Shown here: in pieces, positions 1 to 5,109 of the stretch
Numbering within the stretch: position 1 is the stretch's first letter
Layout: each line of letters begins with the position of its first letter
NCBI GenBank assembly: GCA_910584905.1
Contig: CAJUCQ010000052.1
Coordinates: 1 to 5,109 of the forward strand
From: an uncultured Muribaculaceae bacterium
GTDB taxonomy: Bacteria > Bacteroidota > Bacteroidia > Bacteroidales > Muribaculaceae
DNA length: 5,109 nucleotides
Direction of reading: 5' to 3'
Notes under the pieces: generated by a model
Database searches by the model: none
What the model was told of the DNA's origin: nothing
What the model saw: the letters and a program-made list of their open reading frames with translations, nothing else
Made by a program: the position numbers and the translations under genes

Positions 1-84
1 GACAGGCACAATGCGCGAGTGTTCAGAAATATAAAGGCAAGCGGAAAATATGTTACTTTGACTAACTACAGACAAGCGCTATGA
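1..84 (+). CDS. 3' end of a gene cut by the window edge, possible transposase tail
   Basis: Seen: frame 1 is open from the first base to a TGA at 82-84, giving 27 residues (begins DRHNARVF, ends TLTNYRQAL). It is the longest inward open frame in the arm. Frame 3 is open for only 20 codons and the others stop sooner. The stop is followed by only ~25 bp before the perfect repeat ends, as expected when a transposase gene nearly fills an insertion sequence. The peptide is basic with an alternating hydrophobic pattern. I do not recognise the family. The transposase reading rests on the gene being duplicated in inverted orientation at the other end, not on a motif. It could instead be another duplicated gene or a chance frame. 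Confidence 0.35.
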   Translation, partial: DRHNARVFRNIKASGKYVTLTNYRQAL

Positions 85-109
85 GGCCTTAAGTTAATAG
101 CATTGAATC
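1..109 (+). repeat. Left arm of a perfect 109-bp inverted repeat
   Basis: Seen: this stretch is identical, base for base, to the reverse complement of 5001-5109. Beyond 109 the match continues imperfectly: 110, 116 and 122 differ, while 111-115 and 117-121 agree. It then breaks up into the REP-like motif. The arm is AT-richer than the coding DNA inside. It starts at the first base of the window, so the repeat may extend outward unseen. Inferred: the two arms are the inner ends of two copies of one multi-copy element facing each other, most likely insertion sequences. Alternatives are the ends of a single 5.1-kb element or the borders of an invertible segment. A fold-back assembly artefact is less likely, because the inner flanks have diverged by substitutions and an indel. 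Confidence 0.95.
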
Positions 110-122
110 ACGTCCGTACATG

Positions 123-161
123 CGCCGCCGCACCAAAATTCTGCAAATAAGGGGATTGATA
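123..161 (+). repeat. REP-like dispersed motif, copy 1
   Basis: Seen: this 39-bp stretch (core caccaaaattctgcaaat) recurs 53 bp downstream at 176-214 with about five substitutions. A further degenerate version lies in inverted orientation at 4922-4958. The motif begins about 14 bp inside the perfect inverted repeat. Inferred: it is a member of a dispersed intergenic repeat family, of the kind common in Bacteroidales genomes, and possibly a preferred neighbourhood for insertion sequences. No coding capacity is evident. Confidence 0.6.
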
Positions 162-175
162 GCTAATTCGCCGCC

Positions 176-214
176 CGCCGCCGCACCAAAATCCTGCAAA
201 TCAGAGGGCTGATA
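176..214 (+). repeat. REP-like dispersed motif, copy 2
   Basis: Seen: this is the second direct copy of the motif at 123-161. It shares cgccgccgcaccaaaat and ctgcaaat exactly, then diverges with scattered substitutions before a shared tgata. The 53-bp spacing makes an imperfect tandem pair. The two copies differ more from each other than the two window-edge arms do, so this duplication is older than the edge repeat. Confidence 0.6.
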
Positions 215-229
215 TTCCCTTCGTCGTCG

Positions 230-284
230 CCGCGCCGAATGGCCCCCATCCCCCCGAATTGCGGCGCGGGTGTGGAATTTTTTT
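230..284 (+). terminator. GC-rich hairpin with distal T-tract upstream of the promoter
   Basis: Seen: ccgcgccg (230-237) pairs perfectly with cggcgcgg (262-269). Three more pairs (238-240 with 258-260) follow a one-base bulge at 261, leaving a ~17-nt C-rich loop. A run of seven Ts (278-284) follows, but 8 nt after the stem, which is further than in a normal intrinsic terminator. It sits immediately before the promoter at 294. Inferred: it may end transcription entering from the left, such as from the truncated gene at 1-84, and so insulate the promoter. It may equally be part of a palindromic intergenic repeat. Confidence 0.4.
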
Positions 285-293
285 GTTAAATAT

Positions 294-324
294 TTTGCCG
301 TTCGAGATTAGATACTTATCTTTG
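294..324 (+). promoter_or_regulatory. Bacteroidota-type primary sigma factor promoter
   Basis: Seen: TTTG at 294-297, a 19-bp spacer, and TATCTTTG at 317-324. Known: the Bacteroidota primary sigma factor recognises a -33 TTTG and a -7 TAnnTTTG separated by about 19-21 bp, so both boxes and the spacing fit. An AT-rich patch (276-297) precedes it. Transcription should start near 330-332. This places a compact hairpin and the ATG of a 29-codon ORF at the very 5' end of the message, with the main gene ~300 nt downstream. I found no second promoter of comparable quality nearer to 629. Confidence 0.8.
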
Positions 325-336
325 CGCTGTGAATTG

Positions 337-426
337 ATGTCTCCTGAGGGAGACTTTATTAGAAGGTTTGCGTCTGTCGGCGGCTTCGTCGGCGGCGTTC
401 TTTCTATTATATTCGCTGACTCATAA
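337..426 (+). CDS. Possible 29-aa small membrane peptide or leader peptide
   Basis: Seen: ATG at 337 and TAA at 424, 29 codons. The peptide starts MSPEGDFIRR and continues with a hydrophobic, glycine-paired segment (about residues 11-27, containing VGGFVGGV) before ending ADS. Two arginines followed by ~17 hydrophobic residues with small-xxx-small spacing is what a single membrane-spanning peptide looks like. The VGGF/VGGV pair comes from a 12-bp near-tandem repeat (376-399). The ATG lies only ~6 nt from the predicted transcript start, so translation would be almost leaderless, and codons 2-6 sit inside a hairpin. It uses AGA and AGG arginine codons, which are sparse in the main gene. No family is recognised. 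It may be a leader peptide coupling translation to the downstream gene, an independent small protein, or chance. Confidence 0.35.
   Translation: MSPEGDFIRRFASVGGFVGGVLSIIFADS
339..354 (+). promoter_or_regulatory. Perfect 6-bp hairpin at the 5' end of the message
   Basis: Seen: GTCTCC (339-344), loop TGAG, GGAGAC (349-354), followed by tttatt. It would form within ~10 nt of the predicted transcription start and overlaps codons 1-6 of the small ORF. Such a 5'-terminal stem could protect the transcript from decay or block initiation at the ATG at 337. The short T-rich tail is too weak and too early for me to call it a terminator. Confidence 0.5.
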
Positions 427-628
427 TCGTTTACGCCTTATCAACACAGTGAAATACTTACCGAAATTCCCGCCGCGGGCCTCTTACACATCTCTCTTCC
501 CCCCTACGGTTCCGGCATTATGACAATATCATGCGTCCCGTGCCCTTGCGAGACTCTTTAGAAACAAATACAACAAGCCTTTGACTAATAAATACATAAT
601 CAATAACAATTAAAAACATTTGATTTTC

Positions 629-3600
629 ATGAAAAAACTATGTGCGTATCTGACGCTCTTCGTGCTCAGCATCATCTGCTTCGCCCAGCCCGCAGCAGCG
701 CAGACATCCCCGGAGGACAACGGCTACCGCTACATCCTCAGCGGTGGAAGCTCTTTCGGAAACTGGAATAACGATTTCAACGGCAACGGCGGCATGGAAA
801 GACAATCCGACGGCTCGTTTGTGACCAAGCGGACGTGGACCTCAGCCCAACTCAAAGCAGAATTCGGCATTCGCGGCTGGGACGGCTCCAACAAGTTCTG
901 GATTTGGTCCGCCGGTTCGTCTCAGACTCTTTCAGAGTCGAACCCTGAAATTACAATGGTAGCTGAAGGAACTGGTTCCGGTGCAAACCCCGTCATCACC
1001 GTAAAGGCCGACAAAGAGTACACCCTGACCTTCACCCCCGACGCAACCGGCAAGGCCGGCAAACTCACGCTTTCGTGGGAAAATGTCCCCGAGAAGCCCG
1101 TCGTTACGGCTACGGTCTACATCCGCGCAGCTTTCATTAGCTCCGGCATCTGGGGCAACAATCCCGGCACGGATAAGACGCTGACCTACGACGCCGCCAA
1201 GGGCTGCTACACCTACGAAGTCAGCGCCGACGACTTCAAAAAAGGCACTGCGTTTATGGTGTCGCTCATAACCGGAGACAAGTTCTGGGATGGTCGCTAC
1301 GAAAGCATCAGCGGCGGCAAGCTCGACATCCCGGCTTCCAAGCCTGCAAGCGCAAACCTTAAGGCCGGCGGCGACAAAGACCTCTATCTCCCCGCCGCAG
1401 GCACAATCTGCTTCGACCCCGAGGCTCTCAAAATCTGGTATGACGCCGCTCCCGTTGCTCCCGTTGCTCCCGTAGTGAGCGCTACGGCCTCGACGACGTT
1501 CTACGACAATGTGAAAGTGGAAATCTCGGCCACCGAGGACGCAACCATCTACTACACCACCGACGGCACCGAGCCCACCACGGCTTCCGCTGTCTACAGC
1601 GCTCCGCTCACCTTCACCGAGACCACTACGCTCAAAGTCCTCGCAGTGGGCTCCAACGGCCTCTCGAGCAAGGTTGCCACTTACACCTATACCCTCGTGC
1701 CCGAGCCTGAGCTCTACGTGTTCTACGTCAAAATCGACGACAGCTATAAGACCAAGTGGGGCAACGACTGCTACCTCTACGCCTACAACCCCGAGGGCGG
1801 CTCAAGCTGGACTTCGATTGCCGGACAGGCCATCAAGTATACCGAGCTTCTCCCCGACGGCGTGTTCAAGTTTGTCATCAAAGGTCAGTCGTCGGCCGGC
1901 AACATGATTTTCAAGAACACCGCCGGCACCGGAGATGGCCAATGGTACCATAAGACCGCTGACATCGACGGCTCGAAGATTGTCAACGGTGCTCTCTACA
2001 CAATCAAGAGCTATGGTACCCTACCCGAAATCACCCCCAACTACGGCGTTGAAGCATACTTTGAGCCTGAAGTGACTTACTACGTCGACGTCAACGGGTG
2101 CAAGTGGTTCACGGACGGCACCGCCACCCTCGGTGTTCGCTATGACAAAAAGGTCCACTACGGCTTCAAGCTGGTTGCCTCCGGCGTCTACGCCTTCACC
2201 GTCGAGAAAAAGCTCTCTTCGATTGAGGTGGGCCGTCGCACATCCGACGGTTTTTACAACTCTGTCACTGTTGACGCTCCCGTCGGCGACAACAACATAA
2301 TTTATGTGAAGGCCTCCAACGGCGGCCTCGTATTTGACAAATGGGGCAAATACACCCCCTCGGGCGACTCCGGCGCGAAGGCCCTCTACATCCTCGGCTC
2401 CTTCATGGGCGACGACTGGACGAATGCCACGCCCATTGCAATGGAATATGACGAGGAAAAAGGCGTCTACTCCTATCGCATCTCCGCCAACGCTTCGCCC
2501 GCACACCCCATCGAATTCTCTATCTCTACCTCGGATACTCAGGCATCTTTCTACGATAACAACAAGCAGTTCGACCCGCTTTATCAGGACAAGGTATACC
2601 TCGGCTACGTACACTTTGCCGAACCCGCCTACAACAACGCCACCTTTGGTGACGCAAGAGACAGATACTTCAGCTTGATTTCGAGCGGTATGGTCAAGGC
2701 CAAGTATGTCATCGACGAAGATGGCGTGCATACCAAGGTGTGGTACGAACCCATCATCTGGCCCGACCTCTATATCCTCGGCTCTATTATCGCTCCCGCG
2801 GACGACACGCAGGGCGCAGGCACCGGCCAGTGGAATACCGTTCAGAAGATGACGCCCGAAGGCACCCAGCCCGGCCTCTTCTACTACGACCTCGGCCAGA
2901 ACGGCAACGAAGACCTCTTCAACCTCAACGCCTATATGTCTGAAGAAGGCCTCAGCGGTCAATCGATTAACGAGGTAGGCCACTTCAACTTCTCGTTCCA
3001 GCCCACCAGCGAAAATGCAAGCAATGCGGTGTCCGACTTCTGGAAGGATGCATTCGTTCCGGCTGCCGGCGGCATGGGTACGCTCAACCTTGACGGCACT
3101 CCCGAACCCTTCGTTTACCGCGACTATAACACCGGACGCGGCAACTGGACAAGCACCAACTTCGTATTCGCCCGCCGGTGCCGCGTATGGGTCGACGCCG
3201 TGCGCCAGCTCGTATGGGTGGAAGTGCCCCGCAAAGAGTCCCCCAACGAAATCATCTTCGACTTCTGGGACAAGGGCGGCGCCGCATACCCCGATGACGC
3301 CTACTCATGGTGGACTCCCAACAACGACGCTACGTGGAGCGTAAGCATCTATCTTAACGACCCGGATAACTATGCTGAGGAATCCGTGGTCAAGTCCATC
3401 AACTGGATGACCGACGAGGTTGAAGACGGCAAGGGCGCAGGCGTGCGCTACCACTTCGTCCACAACGTTGGCGCCGAATTCTACACCGACGATACCTACA
3501 CCAAACTCAAGGGCAACGGCCGGCTCTGTGTGCGCATCAGGAGAAAAGGCAATGACGCTTATGACATTCGTCGCCCCTACGCTTATCAGGCCACTTATAC

Positions 3601-4846
3601 GCAGGGTCCGATTGACGACATCAATTTCAACCATTACGGTGCGGTCAATTTTAAGGGCGACCCCATCGTGACCATCGAACCCGAAGTGGACATGATCTAC
3701 GCCGACAAGGAAGTAGTCAAGCTCCCCGGTTCGACCCGCGAAGATCAGGTGATGCACTATCCCTACCTCAACCAGTTCCGCACCAAGGTCACCGTCAACC
3801 CCGGCAACGTCTATCCCTTCTGGATGGAAGGCGTGACCGAACCCGGTGCTGAGGATGGTCAATTCGTGCCCGTTGAAGACTCGAAGGTTGTGTTCACAAA
3901 GAGCAATCAGGTAACCGTAAGCTACGGCACCGTGCGCGAGACCCGCATAGGTTCGACCGGCGTAGGCCTCATCACCGGCCTCGACCACGTAAACGCCACC
4001 GACGACGACAACCTCGACGTGCGCGTGACCTACACCTCGCCCGGCATGATCTTCTACCGTCGCAAGACCGAGAAGCTCAACGCCTACGCCACCGACGACA
4101 ACCTGCCCACGCTTCAGGGTTCCGACGGCAACGAGCTCTCCGTCTACTCCTTCTTCGGCTCGCGCGGCACTGACAAGAGCTACTCCGTCGACCTCATCCT
4201 CGACATGCCCTTCAACTTCCGCGACCAGATGATTGCAAGCCGTGCGGCATTCGTAGGCTATGAAGTCGAAATCGACGGCGACCGCGACTTCAACTTTGTC
4301 GACGAAAGCAACAAGCACGTAGCCGCATCCGGCCGTCCCCTCATCTGGGACTTCAAGGAAGCCGACATTAAGAAGCACGACGCCGACCGCTGGCACTACG
4401 AGGCCTTCACCGACAAGCACCTCGCCGTGCAGATCCACCGCGTGGCTTCCGGCAAGACCATCGACGAAATCAAGGCCTTGGGTGAAGTGACCGGACGAAT
4501 CACCTACCACATGTACGTGCCCGTAGCCACCGACTTCGAATTTGTCACCGGCGCCGCAGCCACAGGCTCGCTCCGCGCCCGCGCCGCTTCGAACGTCCTT
4601 GGCGACCCCTCCAATCCCTATCGCGGCGGCATGGCTGCAGGTAGCTATCAGAACTTCACCAAAGACTTCTCCGTCGACCTCGCCAAGGGTGTAACCACCG
4701 GTGTTGAAGACGTCAACATCGAAGACGCCGACGCCGAAGCTGAATACTTCACCCTTCAGGGCGTGCGCGTAAGCGGCGAAGCCCTCACCCCCGGCATCTA
4801 CATCCGCCGTCAGGGTGGCGCCACCTCGAAGGTCTACATCCGCTAA
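629..4846 (+). CDS. Large secreted multi-module protein, putative glycan-binding, with T9SS-like sorting tail
   Basis: 1405 residues from the ATG at 629. A TTG at 620 in frame is less likely, because MKK at 629 opens a standard signal peptide (residues 1-25, ending AAAQ) and the upstream DNA is A-rich, as Bacteroidota starts are. Modules in order: N-terminal beta-rich region (~32-152); sandwich-like domain starting VYIRAAF (~163-272); Ala-Pro-Val linker (274-283); chitobiase/hexosaminidase C-terminal-like module (~284-356, core TIYYTTDGTEPT); CBM26-like starch-binding module (~362-460, with W377, YLYAYN, W394, IFKN and QW at 438-439); a related domain (~482-575); two SusE/SusF-like units beginning LYILGS (586 and 714). 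Residues ~870-1360 are unrecognised. The tail 1373-1405 (YFTLQG, PGIYI, KVYIR) resembles a type A T9SS sorting domain. I see no catalytic motif. It is the only full-length gene here, with its own promoter and terminator. A secreted or surface glycan-binding role is inferred; module names are from pattern recall. Confidence 0.85.
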   Translation: MKKLCAYLTLFVLSIICFAQPAAAQTSPEDNGYRYILSGGSSFGNWNNDFNGNGGMERQSDGSFVTKRTWTSAQLKAEFGIRGWDGSNKFWIWSAGSSQTLSESNPEITMVAEGTGSGANPVITVKADKEYTLTFTPDATGKAGKLTLSWENVPEKPVVTATVYIRAAFISSGIWGNNPGTDKTLTYDAAKGCYTYEVSADDFKKGTAFMVSLITGDKFWDGRYESISGGKLDIPASKPASANLKAGGDKDLYLPAAGTICFDPEALKIWYDAAPVAPVAPVVSATASTTFYDNVKVEISATEDATIYYTTDGTEPTTASAVYSAPLTFTETTTLKVLAVGSNGLSSKVATYTYTLVPEPELYVFYVKIDDSYKTKWGNDCYLYAYNPEGGSSWTSIAGQAIKYTELLPDGVFKFVIKGQSSAGNMIFKNTAGTGDGQWYHKTADIDGSKIVNGALYTIKSYGTLPEITPNYGVEAYFEPEVTYYVDVNGCKWFTDGTATLGVRYDKKVHYGFKLVASGVYAFTVEKKLSSIEVGRRTSDGFYNSVTVDAPVGDNNIIYVKASNGGLVFDKWGKYTPSGDSGAKALYILGSFMGDDWTNATPIAMEYDEEKGVYSYRISANASPAHPIEFSISTSDTQASFYDNNKQFDPLYQDKVYLGYVHFAEPAYNNATFGDARDRYFSLISSGMVKAKYVIDEDGVHTKVWYEPIIWPDLYILGSIIAPADDTQGAGTGQWNTVQKMTPEGTQPGLFYYDLGQNGNEDLFNLNAYMSEEGLSGQSINEVGHFNFSFQPTSENASNAVSDFWKDAFVPAAGGMGTLNLDGTPEPFVYRDYNTGRGNWTSTNFVFARRCRVWVDAVRQLVWVEVPRKESPNEIIFDFWDKGGAAYPDDAYSWWTPNNDATWSVSIYLNDPDNYAEESVVKSINWMTDEVEDGKGAGVRYHFVHNVGAEFYTDDTYTKLKGNGRLCVRIRRKGNDAYDIRRPYAYQATYTQGPIDDINFNHYGAVNFKGDPIVTIEPEVDMIYADKEVVKLPGSTREDQVMHYPYLNQFRTKVTVNPGNVYPFWMEGVTEPGAEDGQFVPVEDSKVVFTKSNQVTVSYGTVRETRIGSTGVGLITGLDHVNATDDDNLDVRVTYTSPGMIFYRRKTEKLNAYATDDNLPTLQGSDGNELSVYSFFGSRGTDKSYSVDLILDMPFNFRDQMIASRAAFVGYEVEIDGDRDFNFVDESNKHVAASGRPLIWDFKEADIKKHDADRWHYEAFTDKHLAVQIHRVASGKTIDEIKALGEVTGRITYHMYVPVATDFEFVTGAAATGSLRARAASNVLGDPSNPYRGGMAAGSYQNFTKDFSVDLAKGVTTGVEDVNIEDADAEAEYFTLQGVRVSGEALTPGIYIRRQGGATSKVYIR
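1448..1474 (+). repeat. Three tandem 9-bp units encoding the Ala-Pro-Val linker
   Basis: Seen: gctcccgtt, gctcccgtt, gctcccgta in direct succession, encoding APV three times (residues 274-282). It joins the second sandwich-like domain to the chitobiase C-terminal-like module. The units are in frame and nearly identical, so slippage could add or remove whole linker steps without breaking the gene and tune the distance between binding modules. Confidence 0.9.
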
Positions 4847-4875
4847 TTCCCCGCAAGGGACATAATCCCCACCGC

Positions 4876-4913
4876 AAAATCGGCGACCCCGCAAAAGGGC
4901 CGCCGATTTTTTT
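4876..4913 (+). terminator. Strong intrinsic terminator of the surface-protein gene
   Basis: Seen: aaaatcggcg (4876-4885) pairs perfectly with cgccgatttt (4901-4910). CCC/GGG pairs extend the stem (4887-4889 with 4897-4899) past an A-C mismatch, and the loop is about 7 nt. The 3' side runs into seven Ts (4907-4913). The flanking A-run also gives a T-tract for the opposite strand, so it may work in both directions. It lies 30 bp after the TAA and ends a single-gene transcript. Confidence 0.9.
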
Positions 4914-4921
4914 ACACCCTC

Positions 4922-4958
4922 CCGCGAAATAGCCGATAATCCCCAAATATGCAGAATT
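4922..4958 (-). repeat. Degenerate inverted copy of the REP-like motif
   Basis: Seen: on the minus strand this reads aattctgca, then gggg att, gct and ttcgc in the same order and spacing as copy 1 (137-173). About three quarters of the positions agree. It lies 42 bp inside the right arm, against 27 bp for copy 1 inside the left arm, so the two flanks can be aligned with a ~15-bp indel. No gene is seen between the terminator and the right arm; 4959-5000 is a G-rich spacer. Confidence 0.5.
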
Positions 4959-5000
4959 CCGGAGAGGGGGGGCGAGGCCGCGCAGCGAATGTATGGACGC

Positions 5001-5109
5001 GATTCAATGCTATTAACTTAAGGCCTCATAGCGCTTGTCTGTAGTTAGTCAAAGTAACATATTTTCCGCTTGCCTTTATATTTCTGAACACTCGCGCATT
5101 GTGCCTGTC
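5001..5109 (-). repeat. Right arm of the perfect 109-bp inverted repeat
   Basis: Seen: this is the exact reverse complement of 1-109, ending at the last base of the window. Read inward from 5109, it carries the same short open frame and the same AT-rich tail, whose innermost bases are ttaagttaatagcattgaatc read without its final base. Past its inner edge (5000 downward) similarity to the left flank continues with scattered mismatches. Because both arms end flush with the window, these boundaries are probably set by how the window or contig was cut and not by the biology. Confidence 0.95.
5026..5109 (-). CDS. 3' end of a second identical gene copy cut by the window edge
   Basis: Seen: this is the mirror image of the frame at 1-84, with the same 27 codons and the TGA at 5028-5026 on the minus strand. 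The two copies converge on the large gene between them. If they are transposase ends, the 4.9 kb between them would be bracketed by two inverted copies of one insertion sequence, the geometry of a composite transposon. The family is not recognisable from so few residues. Perfect identity between the copies implies recent duplication, gene conversion, or a sequence shared through assembly. Confidence 0.35.
   Translation of the reverse strand, partial: DRHNARVFRNIKASGKYVTLTNYRQAL

Larger units (their letters stand above)
331..628 (+). other. Long transcribed leader (about 300 nt) of the surface-protein gene
   Basis: This stretch lies between the predicted transcription start and the ATG at 629. 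It holds, in order, a 6-bp hairpin (339-354), a 29-codon ORF (337-426), a pyrimidine-rich GC patch containing the small palindrome cccgccgcggg (469-479), and an AT-rich last ~70 nt (about 559-628) that leaves the main start codon unstructured. The frame of the small ORF stays open after its TAA for 44 more codons to a TAG at 559. I recognise no known riboswitch or RNA family. It could be a regulatory leader, a separate small RNA gene using the 294-324 promoter, or a decayed small gene. Confidence 0.5.

Noticed and set aside
57..87. TTTG at 57-60 in the left arm as the -33 box of an inward promoter
   Set aside because: At the expected distance the sequence is TATGAGGC, which keeps only the TA of the TAnnTTTG box.
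123..214. CRISPR-like repeat pair
   Set aside because: There are only two copies, both imperfect, with a GC-rich ~14-bp gap that is too short for a spacer, and no cas genes.
580..622. A second promoter close to the main start (TTTG at 580, ACATTTG near 616)
   Set aside because: The spacing is about 30 bp and the -7 box lacks its leading TA in the right place. The 294-324 promoter is far better.
620..628. TTG at 620 as the start of the large gene
   Set aside because: It would add MIF before a textbook MKK signal peptide. ATG at 629 is the stronger codon and has the A-rich upstream context typical of the phylum.
2021..2983. A 320-codon minus-strand open frame
   Set aside because: It has the same cause and composition (Val/Gly/Ala-rich), no promoter or recognisable domain, and lies entirely within the main gene, whose plus frame has clear modules.
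3305..4894. A 529-codon open frame on the minus strand opposite the 3' part of the main gene
   Set aside because: It is a shadow of the main gene. Strong use of C-ending codons on the plus strand leaves few stops in the antisense frame. The product is low-complexity Val/Gly/Asp-rich without a signal or motif, and its start lies inside the terminator stem.
1..5109. Classical promoter-inversion phase variation
   Set aside because: The promoter and gene lie together inside the repeats, so inversion of the interior would leave them coupled. The repeats are also much longer than typical invertase sites, and no recombinase gene is present.

Overview
The window suggests a gut-type Bacteroidales genome, most likely Muribaculaceae or a Prevotella-like relative. 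This is inferred from three things: a near-consensus Bacteroidota promoter (TTTG, 19 bp, TATCTTTG), an A-rich rather than Shine-Dalgarno translation start, and a very large secreted beta-rich protein with a type IX secretion (T9SS)-like C-terminal tail (YFTLQG...PGIYI...KVYIR). The coding DNA is GC-rich with C-ending codons. The two outermost ~109 bp are clearly AT-richer.

Layout. Positions 1-109 and 5001-5109 are perfect inverted copies of each other. Each carries an inward-reading open frame of 27 codons ending in TGA, which looks like the 3' end of a multi-copy gene, probably an insertion-sequence transposase of unresolved family. Inside each copy the similarity fades rather than stopping, and both arms run into a dispersed REP-like motif (two direct copies at left, one degenerate inverted copy at right). 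Positions 230-284 hold a GC-rich hairpin with a distal T-tract. A strong promoter follows at 294-324, then a ~300-nt leader. The leader has a compact hairpin right at the predicted transcript start and a 29-codon small ORF for a possible one-segment membrane peptide. The main gene (629-4846, 1405 aa) follows, and a very good intrinsic terminator (4876-4913) closes the unit.

Working together. The interior is a complete single-gene transcription unit (promoter, leader, secreted protein, terminator) framed by convergent repeat copies. The protein has a signal peptide, several beta-sandwich modules that resemble starch/glycan-binding modules, a chitobiase C-terminal-like module, a large unrecognised C-terminal half and a sorting tail. 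I see no catalytic domain, so a surface or secreted glycan-binding role is the best inference. The most unusual points are the inverted-repeat frame, the small ORF in the leader and the uncharacterised C-terminal half of the protein. The window may be a contig whose ends were set by the repeats, so the true repeat length beyond the window is unknown.
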